Source: Pseudomonadota bacterium
Lineage (GTDB): Bacteria > Pseudomonadota > Alphaproteobacteria > GCA-2731375
DNA: 41,003 bases
Reading direction: 5' to 3'
NCBI GenBank assembly: GCA_027623205.1
Contig: JAQBYC010000033.1
Span: forward strand, 1-41,003
Part shown: positions 1 to 8,036 of the stretch, one piece after another
How positions within the stretch are numbered: position 1 is the first letter of the stretch
Layout: every line of letters starts with the position of its first letter
The notes under the pieces: generated by a model
The model's input: only the letters and a program-made list of their open reading frames with translations
Database searches by the model: none
What the model was told of the DNA's origin: nothing
Made by a program: the position numbers and the translations under genes

Positions 1-17
1 GTCACGGGCAAGGACAT

Positions 18-48
18 CCATGCCCAACGCTAGATCTAGTGGGCATGG
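18..48. other. Perfect 9-bp inverted repeat (hairpin)
   Basis: CCATGCCCA at 18-26 pairs perfectly with TGGGCATGG at 40-48 around a 13-base loop that itself contains the palindrome CTAGATCTAG (30-39). No T-run follows on either side, so a classical intrinsic terminator is not supported. It could be an operator, or the end of a gene lying left of the window. Confidence 0.4.
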
Positions 49-63
49 GAGTCAACCGGATAG

Positions 64-306
64 GCAAGCGTTGATGGTTATCGCCTCGTACTAATTGACG
101 TGAATTTGCTGGACGCGAACGGTGTCGATATCGCCAGGCAATTCTCGGAATGGTCAAAAGACGTCAGGATCATCTGCGCAACGAGCGCGCATGATCGCGT
201 ACGCGACTACAGGGATGCGATCGATCGCACCCGATGCCCCAACGTGATGTTTGTGGACAAACCCATTCCGCTGCGAATGCTGTATTCATACTATGCATCC
301 TTCTAA
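64..306 (+). pseudogene. Truncated response-regulator receiver remnant
   Basis: An 81-codon open stretch after an in-frame TAG at 61-63 reads like the central and C-terminal part of a receiver domain. It has a beta-3 strand ending in LVLIDV with the candidate phospho-acceptor Asp, a following LLDANGVDIAR segment where receivers have a P-x-G-x-D/N-G turn, and a late FVDKPIP segment carrying the conserved Lys. The N-terminal third, with the acidic pair that binds magnesium, is missing, and no frame in the 60 bases upstream supplies it. The first possible start (GTG at 100) comes after the Asp. I infer a decayed or truncated receiver gene. It precedes another two-component locus on the same strand. 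A short functional protein is possible but unlikely. Confidence 0.45.
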
Positions 307-466
307 GCCGATGATTATTCAGCATTTGTTACTTTCGGTTTTTTCTCAAACGGTATGCTCTGAACAATTGCCGCTTCGGCGGTTTGAATGCCAATATGAA
401 CACAGGCGGATGGTTGTTGCTCCGGCTATGGCCAGTCCATTTAGATCCGGCTGCGGTTCCTCGTGG

Positions 467-478
467 GGGCGTACGCCC
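467..478. promoter_or_regulatory. 12-bp perfect palindrome upstream of the kinase gene
   Basis: GGGCGTACGCCC is a perfect 12-base palindrome 32 bases before the ATG at 511. It lies inside the longest open frame of the kinase, which extends upstream to a GTG at 463. The site favours the internal ATG as true start and could be an operator or a 5'-leader element. A function is not shown by the sequence. Confidence 0.35.
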
Positions 479-510
479 AACCCATTGGAAACAGGTCTAG
501 GACAGCATCC

Positions 511-3069
511 ATGACCTTATTGGCGCGCGATAAGGGTATGGAAACCGGGGCACCGCTCCGTCGTGCGAATTCCGGACCGCAATTGGCCGCCGATCAAACA
601 ACTGTGCTTGTCGTCGACGACGATGTCGATACAAACAACGAACTGGTAGCCTACCTCACATCCAAGGGATTTAATTGCCGCGCGGCGGCTGATGGACTGG
701 AGGCATTGGGATACCTGCAGGCACATCAAAACATCTCCACGGTTGTCGCAGATGTCCGAATGCCGGGTCTGGACGGTATCGAACTGGTGAAGCGGACACG
801 CAGGGATCTTCCGGCTGGCAGGGATGTAAAATTCATTCTCGTGAGCGGCTTCGCCGACTCGGATATGCTCATCGAGGCAATCGACCTTGGCGTTGTGGAT
901 TTCCTGCAAAAGCCATTGTTATTGTCCAATATCGCGCGTGCCCTTGGCGACTCGCAAAATCCCGCAGCCGCCGGAGACGCTAAAGATCACGGATCGAGAG
1001 CCAACTCGCTAGACACGGACCGCCGAGGCCATATGACGGCTGGCGAGCCGCTGGCCCTAGCGGACAGCGACGGATCCGCATGGCTATCCGGGCTAATGGC
1101 GCCACTGATCGTTCGCGCGAAAGATGTCTTTCGGGCCAAGAAGCCAAAGATGGTGCAGCGCGACCGGAGCGCAGGTGAGCGATTCGAAGACAGATGGCGA
1201 TTCGAAGAGGGAATGCGATTCAAGGATTTCTCCGAAGTAGCTTCCGACTGGTTATGGGAAACCGACGCCAAACACCGTTTCACCTTTGTCTCGAAGGGCG
1301 GCCAATCTATCCTTGGCAAGGCCAGGTGGGAGATCGGGGACTACAGCCGCGACGACGCCAATTGGCAACGGCATATCGAGGATTTGACGGCGAACCGCTC
1401 TTTCCGGGGCTTCGAATACGTGCGCACCGATCCCGTCGGCAATCGGCACCAACTTAGTGTTAGTGGACGGCCCATTCGCGATGGTAACGGCAGATTCCTC
1501 GGTTATCGCGGTTCGGCTGTTGACATTAGCAATCGCGTCGCCGCCGATGCGTCACTGCGCAAGAGTGAGCAACGATTGCGCGCAGCGCAACGGATGGCTC
1601 ATGTCGGCAGTTGGGAGTACAATCACCATACTCGCGAGTCGTATTGGTCGGACGAGCTTTATCGTATCCATGGTTTGACGCCAGGTAGCGTCAAGCCCAG
1701 CTTTGCTCTCTTTCTGTCTTTTGTTCTCCCCAACGACCTAGGGATCGCAAGAACACTGAAGAGACCGGCGTTATCTAATGGCCGCGCTTGCGAGGTCGAG
1801 CTACGCATCGTCAGACCCGATGGCGCGATTCGGGTGCTATTCATTCGGAGCGAAACAGACTCCGACGATGCTGGCCGACAACAATTAATCCGGGGGACGG
1901 TTTTCGATATCACGGACCGTAAGGCTGGCAAGAGCAAGCTGCGGGAAAGCGAGCAGCGGCTTCGCAGTATTATGAACCGTGTCCCCGATGCCATCGCCAC
2001 TATCCGCGATAACGGTATCATTGAGTCGGTGAATCCTTCGACCGAAGAACTATTTGGCTGGACGGCAGAAGAACTCGTCGGTCAAAACATTTCAACTTTG
2101 ATGACCGAGCCGGATCGAAGCTCTCACGCCGGTTACCTTCAGCATTACGCAAGAACGGGCGAAAAACATGTCATTGGCAGGAAACCAATACAGGTTGTCG
2201 GTCGGCGCAAAGATGGTTCGGACATTCCTCTGGAACTCGTAGTCGGGGAAATCGACCAGGTGGACGGCCGGTTATTCGTCGGCGTCATGCGCGACATCAG
2301 TGATCGCCAGCGCCTGCAAAGTGAACTCATACAGGCATCGAAACTGTCTACCCTTGGCGAAATGGCCACTGGCGTTGCACACGAACTCAATCAACCGCTC
2401 AACGTCATTCGCATGGCCGCGGAAAGCACTATTGAGTTGATCGAGGAAGGTGAGTGCGACACCGATTATATATTGTCCAAACTCAATCGCATCAGTCAAC
2501 AGACGGTGCGTGCGGCTGACATCATCGACCATATGCGCGTGTTCGGCCGTAAGGCGGAGGCCGGGCCGATTGCATTCGACCTGGTCGAATGCGTCAGCCA
2601 AGCCCTTGCCTTCATGTCTGAACAGCTGCGTATTCAGGGCATCTCTGTCGAGACCGATTTTCCACAGGATGCACCCATAATGGTCGTCGGTCATCGGGTC
2701 CAATTGGAACAGGTTGTCCACAATCTTGTCGGCAACGCGAGAGATGCCATCGAACAGAACGGCGGCGATCAACCACGCGTCATCAAAATTTGCCTCACCC
2801 ACACTGGCAATGACGTTGTCGACTTGAAAGTAGGGGATACAGGCGGTGGTATCCCCGAAGGCCTGATTGACCGCCTCTTCGAACCGTTCTTCACGACCAA
2901 GGAGGTCGGCAAAGGAACAGGCCTCGGGCTTTCCATAAGCTATGGCATCGTAGCCGAGATGGGCGGTAAACTTTCGGTGCGGAATGTAGAGGGCGGCGCC
3001 GAATTCACCGCCTCGCTGGCGACCGTAGCGGACGGGGACAATCTTGCGCAGGAGCCGGTCGCGCAATGA
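511..3069 (+). CDS. Receiver-PAS-PAS-PAS sensor histidine kinase (FixL-like C-terminal half)
   Basis: Two-component histidine kinase of 852 residues counted from ATG 511; GTG 463 and ATG 538 are alternative starts. Domains in order: N-terminal receiver (about 30-145, phospho-acceptor Asp81 in ADVRMPG, Lys in LQKP); a PAS with the signature [14 protein letters not shown] (about 235-350); a PAS_3-type domain (about 352-475); a third PAS (about 480-600) whose GEKHVIG and GRRKDGS segments recall the haem PAS of FixL; HisKA with the phospho-acceptor His624 in HELNQPL; and HATPase with [17 protein letters not shown] and GTGLGLS. No transmembrane segment is evident, so it is probably cytoplasmic. 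Its stop overlaps the start of the next receiver gene by ATGA, so the two are probably translated together and act as partners. The input signal is unknown; oxygen or another haem ligand is possible if His553 binds haem. Confidence 0.9.
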   Translation: MTLLARDKGMETGAPLRRANSGPQLAADQTTVLVVDDDVDTNNELVAYLTSKGFNCRAAADGLEALGYLQAHQNISTVVADVRMPGLDGIELVKRTRRDLPAGRDVKFILVSGFADSDMLIEAIDLGVVDFLQKPLLLSNIARALGDSQNPAAAGDAKDHGSRANSLDTDRRGHMTAGEPLALADSDGSAWLSGLMAPLIVRAKDVFRAKKPKMVQRDRSAGERFEDRWRFEEGMRFKDFSEVASDWLWETDAKHRFTFVSKGGQSILGKARWEIGDYSRDDANWQRHIEDLTANRSFRGFEYVRTDPVGNRHQLSVSGRPIRDGNGRFLGYRGSAVDISNRVAADASLRKSEQRLRAAQRMAHVGSWEYNHHTRESYWSDELYRIHGLTPGSVKPSFALFLSFVLPNDLGIARTLKRPALSNGRACEVELRIVRPDGAIRVLFIRSETDSDDAGRQQLIRGTVFDITDRKAGKSKLRESEQRLRSIMNRVPDAIATIRDNGIIESVNPSTEELFGWTAEELVGQNISTLMTEPDRSSHAGYLQHYARTGEKHVIGRKPIQVVGRRKDGSDIPLELVVGEIDQVDGRLFVGVMRDISDRQRLQSELIQASKLSTLGEMATGVAHELNQPLNVIRMAAESTIELIEEGECDTDYILSKLNRISQQTVRAADIIDHMRVFGRKAEAGPIAFDLVECVSQALAFMSEQLRIQGISVETDFPQDAPIMVVGHRVQLEQVVHNLVGNARDAIEQNGGDQPRVIKICLTHTGNDVVDLKVGDTGGGIPEGLIDRLFEPFFTTKEVGKGTGLGLSISYGIVAEMGGKLSVRNVEGGAEFTASLATVADGDNLAQEPVAQ

Positions 3070-3449
3070 CGATGCCGGCACAAACGACTGGCAGCATCTT
3101 GGTAGCCGACGACGAGCCGGATATAAGGGCGGAGATCGTCGAGTATCTTCAGCGATTTGGATACGCCGTTACTGCCGTCGCGAACGGTGAAGAGGCGCTG
3201 GCGGCCCTGGAGGTGTCTATCTACGATGTCATGATCATAGACGCAAAGATGCCGCGGCTTGACGGGCAGGCCGTCATCCAGCGGCTGAACGAGGATGAGA
3301 AGAGCTTGCCGACCATTGTCCTGACGGGCCATTTGGCGCCGGAGACAATTGAGCGGCTCAAGCGCCAGGGTGTCAGCGCAGTACTTGAGAAGCCCGCAAG
3401 TCTGCGGGAAATTCGAGAGCAAATCAAGAACCTGCTAGCCGCCGTCTAA
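3066..3449 (+). CDS. Single-domain response regulator (CheY-like)
   Basis: A 127-residue protein made only of a receiver domain. It has the acidic pair in VADDEPD, phospho-acceptor Asp59 in IIDAKMP, the switch Thr in VLTGH and the conserved Lys in LEKPAS. It has no DNA-binding or enzymatic output domain, so it would signal by protein contact or act in a phosphorelay. The ATG overlaps the stop of the upstream kinase gene (ATGA), which indicates translational coupling and a cognate pair. ATG 3072 is an alternative start. A transposase remnant begins in the same frame directly after its stop codon, so loss of an original C-terminal output domain by insertion and decay is conceivable, but the protein is already full length for a CheY-like regulator. 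Confidence 0.9.
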   Translation: MTMPAQTTGSILVADDEPDIRAEIVEYLQRFGYAVTAVANGEEALAALEVSIYDVMIIDAKMPRLDGQAVIQRLNEDEKSLPTIVLTGHLAPETIERLKRQGVSAVLEKPASLREIREQIKNLLAAV

Positions 3450-3617
3450 CCTATTTTGGCGGACCTGGATGCAGTTCGTCGGTTCTTGGGCGACTACGAG
3501 AAAATGCGGGCGATGGGCAAAACTCACAACCAGGCCATCCCTGCCTTCGGCAGGCATCTCTGCCGCGTCATCTTCAAAACGATCACCTCCGATCAGCCCT
3601 ATAGGATAAAGCGATGA
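3450..3617 (+). pseudogene. Remnant of a transposase C-terminus (IS110-like)
   Basis: Directly after the receiver stop, in the same frame, an open stretch of 55 codons ends at TGA 3615-3617. It contains FLGDYEKMRAMGKTHNQAI and AFGRHLCRVIF, followed by SDQPYR. From memory this resembles the extreme C-terminus of IS110/IS116-family transposases, where a YYxRKRAEGKTHxQA helix precedes an R-RR-VLWAML segment and a short P-Y/F tail. No catalytic N-terminal DEDD domain or complete element is present, and there is no start codon with a good ribosome site. A 6-bp hairpin (CCTGCC-TTC-GGCAGG, 3540-3554) lies inside it. It probably marks an old insertion at the border between the two-component genes and the CoA-transferase block. 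Confidence 0.5.
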
Positions 3618-3678
3618 CCAATAAATGCTTTGAAATTTCCAGCGGGATGTTCAGGTATTTCTTTTTGCGTCGCCAAAC

Positions 3679-4839
3679 CTAAAACACCCCCTTCTCGCGC
3701 ATGGCGGCGATGTCGTTGTCATCATAGCCAACCTTGCGCAGGTTGGCTTCCGTGTGCTGGCCTAGTTCGGGCAGGTCGAACACCACCTGGCCCGGCTCAT
3801 GGCGGAATTTCATGGGGATGCCGATGTGCTCCCAGCCGCGCTCGTCCTCGATGATCATTTGCCGGTGCCGCAGTTGCGGGTCGTCGGCGCCTTGCCGGAG
3901 GTCGTTGACCGGGGCGAAGGCGGCGTCCACGTCGGCGAACCAGTCCACCCAATAGGCCTGGGTTTCCGAGAGGAACCTTTCCGTCAGAAATTCCTTGGCC
4001 GGCAACTGGTTGGGGCCGGGCGGCGGCGCGCACACCGCAATCAGATCGGGTCGGCCCATCTTGTTCAGGATGGCGGCGGCGAAATGCATCTCCGCCCCAC
4101 CCAGGACAATATGCTTGCCGTCCCTGGTGGCGTAAATATTGTACATGGCGTTGCCGCCCCAGCTGCGTTCGTCCTTGGGGTTGGGCGCGCGTTTTTCGGC
4201 GAACACCGGCCCCAGGTTGTTGGGCATGGCGGCGATCAGGCTGTCCATCATGGCCAGGTCGATATAGTCGCCGCGCCCGGTATCGCGCCGGCGATACAAC
4301 GCCATCAACACCGCCGACAGGCCCATCATGGAGGACAGCATGTCCGCGTTGGCGATGCCGGGAATGGCCGGCTGGCCGTCGGGGCCCAGGTTGACGCTGA
4401 GGATGCCCGCGTAGGCCTCCGTCGCCATGTCGTGGGCCGGTTTCTTGGCGTAGGGCCCGTCCTGGCCAAAGGCCGAGAGCGAGGCATAGACGATGCCTGG
4501 ATGGCGCGTCGCCACCGCGTCATAACCCACCCCCAGGCGATCCACCACGCCGGGGCGGAAGGCCTCGATCATCACATCGCAGCTGGCCGCCAGACGCAGG
4601 GCAGCTTCCACGCCGTCCTCGGTCTTCAGGTTCAGCTGCACGCTCTGTTTGTTGCGGTGGGTATTGGCGAAAAACACCGTGGTGCCGTCCCGCTGGGCGC
4701 CGATCTCCCGGTTCGGCTCGCCGCCATTGATCGGCTCCAGCTTGATCACCTCGGCGCCATGGTCCGCCATCATCTGGGTGAGCAGGGGCCCCGGCAAAAA
4801 CAAAGACAGATCGAGGACGCGGATACCTTCGAGTTTCAT
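3679..4839 (-). CDS. CaiB/BaiF (class III) CoA-transferase, copy 1
   Basis: A 386-residue class III CoA-transferase, moving CoA between acyl-CoA and carboxylate substrates. It has the typical N-terminus (GIRVLDLSLFLPGP, then MMADHGAEVIKLEP), the nucleotide-fold region with HRNKQSVQLNL, and the expected catalytic Asp at about 199 in DLAMMDS, where this family forms its aspartyl-CoA anhydride. The reading frame stays open far upstream, but the family N-terminus fixes ATG 4839 as start. It follows the second CoA-transferase by 23 bases as the last gene of a four-gene minus-strand operon with acyl-CoA dehydrogenase and MaoC-like hydratase. A role in activating a carboxylic acid for beta-oxidation-like breakdown is inferred. 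The substrate (formate, carnitine, dicarboxylate or other) cannot be told. Confidence 0.93.
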   Translation of the reverse strand: MKLEGIRVLDLSLFLPGPLLTQMMADHGAEVIKLEPINGGEPNREIGAQRDGTTVFFANTHRNKQSVQLNLKTEDGVEAALRLAASCDVMIEAFRPGVVDRLGVGYDAVATRHPGIVYASLSAFGQDGPYAKKPAHDMATEAYAGILSVNLGPDGQPAIPGIANADMLSSMMGLSAVLMALYRRRDTGRGDYIDLAMMDSLIAAMPNNLGPVFAEKRAPNPKDERSWGGNAMYNIYATRDGKHIVLGGAEMHFAAAILNKMGRPDLIAVCAPPPGPNQLPAKEFLTERFLSETQAYWVDWFADVDAAFAPVNDLRQGADDPQLRHRQMIIEDERGWEHIGIPMKFRHEPGQVVFDLPELGQHTEANLRKVGYDDNDIAAMREKGVF

Positions 4840-4862
4840 AAGAATAGCTTTCTGTGTCTTGG

Positions 4863-6065
4863 CTAGATGGCGTTGTCGGAACGTAAGTTTGCGATTTCGT
4901 CGGATGAATAGCCCAGTTCCGCCAGGATGTCTTCGCTGTCGGCGCCCAACTTGGGGCCGGGACGGGCCGGGATGGGCTCGCCCAGGCGGATCGGGTTGCT
5001 GAGCAGTTTCAGGCCCGGCCGGTCCGGGTGGGGCACCTCCTGGACGCCGCCGCGCTGGCGGAAATAGGGGTTGTCCAGGGCCCCGGCCAGGTCGTTCACG
5101 GGACCCGCCGGCACGGCGCCCGCGAAATGGGCCAGCCAATCGGCGGTGCTTCGCCTGATCAGCACCCGGTCCAGCATCAGGGTCAATTCGTCGCGGTTCT
5201 CGTGCCGGCCTTCGTAGCCCTGAAAGCGGGGATCGGACTTCCAGTGCGGCTGTTCGATCTTGTCGCACAAGGCGCCCCAGAACTTCTCGGTCTGGGCCAT
5301 GATGAAGATCCAGCCGTCTTTCGTGCGGTACAATTGCGAGGGCACGATGAAGGGATGGCCGGAGCGCGGCACCCGCTCAGTGACATCGCCTTCGTTCAGA
5401 TACCAGATCGCCGGATAGCTCAATTGATGCATGGCGACATCATACAGCGAGACCTCCAGATCCCGGCCCCGGCCGGTCTGCCTGGCCTGGTTGAGGCCCG
5501 CCAGCAGCGCCAGAGCGGCGGTCATTCCGGTCATGTAGTCGACGATGGACAGGCCCATGCGGGCCGGCGGCCCGTCGGGCTCGCCGCTCAGATGCAGAAA
5601 ACCCGCCTCGGCCTGCATCAGGAAATCATAGCCCGGCCAGCCGGCCCGCTCCCCATGGTTGCCATAGGCCGAGATATGACTGCAGACGATGGCCGGATTG
5701 TGCGGCGCCAGATCCTCATAGCGCAGCCCCAGCTTGCCCGGCTGGTCGCCGCGCAGATTGTTGGTCAGGCCATCCGCCGTGGCAACCAGGCGGTGAAACA
5801 CCGCCCGGCCCTGGGGGTGTTTCAGATCCAGGCTCAGGGACCGCTTGTTGCGGTTGAAGGCCTGGAAGAACTGCGAATCCCCCTCGCCCAGGTGATGCGG
5901 CCCGACGCTGCGGGACACATCGCCGCCCGTCTGCCGGTTCTCGATCTTGATCAGATCGGCGCCCAGGTCGGCCAGAAAGCCGGTGCCGTAGGGCCCGGCG
6001 CCGTAATGTTCAATGGCGATGATCCGCAGCCCGGCCAGGGGCAAGCCAGAGGGGGGCAGGCTCAC
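4863..6065 (-). CDS. CaiB/BaiF (class III) CoA-transferase, copy 2
   Basis: A second class III CoA-transferase of 400 residues, clearly diverged from its neighbour. It begins GLRIIAIEHYGAGPYGT and FLADLGADLIKIE, has FNRNKRSLSLDL, and keeps the candidate catalytic Asp at about 209 in VSLYDVAM. The start is GTG 6065, which overlaps the stop of the upstream acyl-CoA dehydrogenase (GTGA), so the two are translationally coupled. The frame remains open further upstream, but that part is antisense or out-of-frame sequence over the dehydrogenase. Adjacent paired CaiB-like genes can form heteromers or act on different acids; whether these do is not shown. Confidence 0.92.
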   Translation of the reverse strand: MSLPPSGLPLAGLRIIAIEHYGAGPYGTGFLADLGADLIKIENRQTGGDVSRSVGPHHLGEGDSQFFQAFNRNKRSLSLDLKHPQGRAVFHRLVATADGLTNNLRGDQPGKLGLRYEDLAPHNPAIVCSHISAYGNHGERAGWPGYDFLMQAEAGFLHLSGEPDGPPARMGLSIVDYMTGMTAALALLAGLNQARQTGRGRDLEVSLYDVAMHQLSYPAIWYLNEGDVTERVPRSGHPFIVPSQLYRTKDGWIFIMAQTEKFWGALCDKIEQPHWKSDPRFQGYEGRHENRDELTLMLDRVLIRRSTADWLAHFAGAVPAGPVNDLAGALDNPYFRQRGGVQEVPHPDRPGLKLLSNPIRLGEPIPARPGPKLGADSEDILAELGYSSDEIANLRSDNAI

Positions 6066-7243
6066 ACCGGGTTCCTTTCGATCAACTGCCGGGCGATGAT
6101 GATGCGCTGCATCTCGTTGGTGCCTTCGCCGATGCACATCAGGGGCGCATCCCGGTAATAGCGCTCCACATGGAATTCCTTGGAATAGCCATAGGCGCCA
6201 TGGATGCGCATGCATTCGATGGCGTTTTCCAGGGCGGATTCCGAGGCGAACAGCTTGGCCATGCCGGCTTCCATGTCGCAGCGCTCGCCCCGGTCGTAGG
6301 CCTTGGCGGCGGCTTCCACCAGCAGGCGCGAGGCCTCGCAGCGGGTCGCCATGTCGCCCAGCTTGAGCTGGATCGCCTGATGCTGGCAGATCGGTTTGCC
6401 CATGGTTTCGCGCACCTGGGAATAGGCGGTGGCGGCCTGCAGGGAGGCATTGGCGATGCCGACGCCCCGGGCCGCGACGTTGATGCGGCCCAGTTCCAGC
6501 CCGCCGACCGCATGGCGGAAGCCGGAACCTTCCGCGCCGCCAATCAGGCGCTCGGCGGGGATGCGGTAATCCTCGAAAACCAGTTCGGCGGAATCGATGC
6601 CCTTGTATCCGAGCTTTTCCAGTTTGCGGCCAACCGTGAAGCCGGGGCCTTTTTCGGCGATGAACAACGATGTGCCCTTGTGCCGCGGCTGCATCTCGGG
6701 ATCGGTCTTGACCAGCAGGGCGACGCAATTGCCTTCGATGCCGTTGGAAATCCAGGTCTTGGTGCCGTTGATCACATAGTCATCCCCATCACGTACCGCG
6801 CGGGTCCGGATGGCCTGCAGATCGGTGCCGCAGTTGGGCTCCGTCAAGGCCAGGGCGCCGCGCATTTCGCCGGTGGCGAAGCGCGGCAGATAGTGGCGTT
6901 TCTGCGCCTCGGTGCCAAAGCGTTCCACCGCCGCCGCCATGATCAGGTGGGAATTGAAAATGCCACTGAGGGACATCCAGACTTCCGAAACAGCGGTCAC
7001 GATCTTGGCATAGGTGCCGGCGGGCAGCCCCAGGCCGCCGTATTCCTGGCCGATGGTGGCGCCGAACAGGCCCAGTTCCTTCATCTGCGCCACCATCTCG
7101 TGGGGGTATTCGTCGGCATGTTCCAGTTCCAGCACCTTGTCGCGGACCTCCCGGTCCAGCCAGCGCTGCACCCCATCCAGCAACTGCCGTTCGTCCTCGA
7201 CGGTGATGCTTTCGCCCGATCGGTTGGTCAATATCTCACTCAT
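6062..7243 (-). CDS. Acyl-CoA dehydrogenase (canonical catalytic Glu)
   Basis: A 393-residue FAD-dependent acyl-CoA dehydrogenase that introduces an alpha-beta double bond into an acyl-CoA and passes electrons to electron-transfer flavoprotein. Visible family signatures are ALTEPNCGTD and GTKTWISNG in the middle domain and IHGAYGYSKEFHVERYYRD in the C-terminal domain. The catalytic base is Glu373 in GEGTNEMQ, the usual short/medium-chain position. ATG 7243 is preceded by AGAAGGG about 10 bases upstream; an upstream in-frame TTG at 7267 would add only eight residues. It sits between the MaoC-like gene and the CoA-transferases, so hydration of its product by the MaoC-like protein is the natural reading. 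Confidence 0.95.
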   Translation of the reverse strand: MSEILTNRSGESITVEDERQLLDGVQRWLDREVRDKVLELEHADEYPHEMVAQMKELGLFGATIGQEYGGLGLPAGTYAKIVTAVSEVWMSLSGIFNSHLIMAAAVERFGTEAQKRHYLPRFATGEMRGALALTEPNCGTDLQAIRTRAVRDGDDYVINGTKTWISNGIEGNCVALLVKTDPEMQPRHKGTSLFIAEKGPGFTVGRKLEKLGYKGIDSAELVFEDYRIPAERLIGGAEGSGFRHAVGGLELGRINVAARGVGIANASLQAATAYSQVRETMGKPICQHQAIQLKLGDMATRCEASRLLVEAAAKAYDRGERCDMEAGMAKLFASESALENAIECMRIHGAYGYSKEFHVERYYRDAPLMCIGEGTNEMQRIIIARQLIERNPV

Positions 7244-7264
7244 GGAAGTATTCCCTTCTTCTGC

Positions 7265-7289
7265 CAAGGGTTACGTTTCGCAACCCTTG
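7265..7289 (-). promoter_or_regulatory. 8-bp hairpin just before the acyl-CoA dehydrogenase ribosome site
   Basis: CAAGGGTT (7265-7272) and AACCCTTG (7282-7289) form a perfect 8-bp stem with a 9-base loop. In the minus-strand transcript it lies between the MaoC-like gene and the acyl-CoA dehydrogenase, ending immediately before the AGAAGGG ribosome site. No U-run follows. It could protect or process the downstream message; this is inference. Confidence 0.4.
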
Positions 7290-7347
7290 TCCTTGCGTTC
7301 AAGCGCCACGCTCCAGCGTAAAGAATCATTCATCGCGCCCTTGGGCA

Positions 7348-7875
7348 TTACTGCCGTGCCGCCAGGATCCTGTCGTCCACGCCGTGGCCGCGTTTCGGCA
7401 CCAGGACGGTCCGCTTATAACGCATCACCAGGGTGCCATCGCCTTTATGGGCCCGGGTCTCCACATCGACGATGCCCTGGGTGGGGCGGGATCTGGATTC
7501 CGTTTTTGCCAGAACCTCGGACTCCGCATACAGGGTATCTCCGTTGAAGACCGGCGCCGGCAGGACAATATCGGTCCAGCCCAGGTTGGCGATGGCCTTC
7601 TGGCTGACGTCCGAGACGCTCATGCCCGCGACCACGGCCAGGGTCAGGGCGGAATTGACGATGGGCCTGCCGAACTCGGAATGTTTGGCGTATTCGGCAT
7701 CGAAATGCAGCGGGTGCTGGTTCATGGTCAGCAGCGTGAACCAGGTATTGTCCGCCTCGGAGATGGTGCGGCCGGGACGGTGCTCGTAGATATCGCCCAC
7801 CACGAAATCCTCGTAGTAGCGGCCGAAGGTCTCCCGATAGCGGTTTTCGCCCGTCTTGATCACGCCGTCCTTCAT
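7348..7875 (-). CDS. MaoC-like hot-dog (R)-hydratase/dehydratase
   Basis: A 175-residue single hot-dog-fold MaoC-family protein, expected to hydrate an enoyl-CoA or dehydrate a hydroxyacyl-CoA. The N-terminal FGRYYEDFVVGDIYEHRPGR and the central MNQHPLHFDAEYA followed by FGRPIVNSALTL correspond to the family hydratase region. The usual Gly-Asp-x-Asn-Pro-x-His motif is replaced by a Met-Asn-Gln-His-Pro-Leu-His version, as I recall for mesaconyl-CoA or methylmalyl-CoA hydratase relatives. ATG 7875 has GAGGGAGA about 8 bases upstream. It is the first gene of the minus-strand operon with acyl-CoA dehydrogenase and two CoA-transferases, and it diverges from another acyl-CoA dehydrogenase across 161 bases that must hold both promoters. 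Confidence 0.9.
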   Translation of the reverse strand: MKDGVIKTGENRYRETFGRYYEDFVVGDIYEHRPGRTISEADNTWFTLLTMNQHPLHFDAEYAKHSEFGRPIVNSALTLAVVAGMSVSDVSQKAIANLGWTDIVLPAPVFNGDTLYAESEVLAKTESRSRPTQGIVDVETRAHKGDGTLVMRYKRTVLVPKRGHGVDDRILAARQ

Positions 7876-8036
7876 CGCGACATCTCCCTCGTCCCACGCA
7901 TGTCGTCTGCATTATTCCGGCCATTCTCCCGGCCCGGTGGGTCAGCGTCAATGCGCCCCTATGCCGCGCCGCCCATGATCCGCTATAAAGGTCCTAATTG
8001 TGATGTTGATGGGAGCCGGCGCTGTCCGGGCGAGTG

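Noticed and set aside
463-510. GTG 463 as the start of the first kinase
   Set aside because: The extra 16 residues are not receiver-like, and this stretch contains a perfect palindrome more in keeping with a leader; ATG 511 is preferred, though not proven.
4840-5268. N-terminal extension of the first CoA-transferase to 529 residues
   Set aside because: The extension is Arg/Pro/Gly-rich antisense of the neighbouring gene; the family N-terminus begins at ATG 4839.
3799-6158. Long plus-strand open frames (3799-4866 and 5028-6158) opposite the CoA-transferase genes
   Set aside because: They are antisense to two well-recognised CaiB/BaiF genes, have low-complexity His/Gly/Ala-rich translations and match no family; open antisense frames are expected at this GC content.
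6170-7321. 383-codon plus-strand open frame opposite the acyl-CoA dehydrogenase
   Set aside because: It mirrors a gene with full family motifs and its translation has no recognisable domain.
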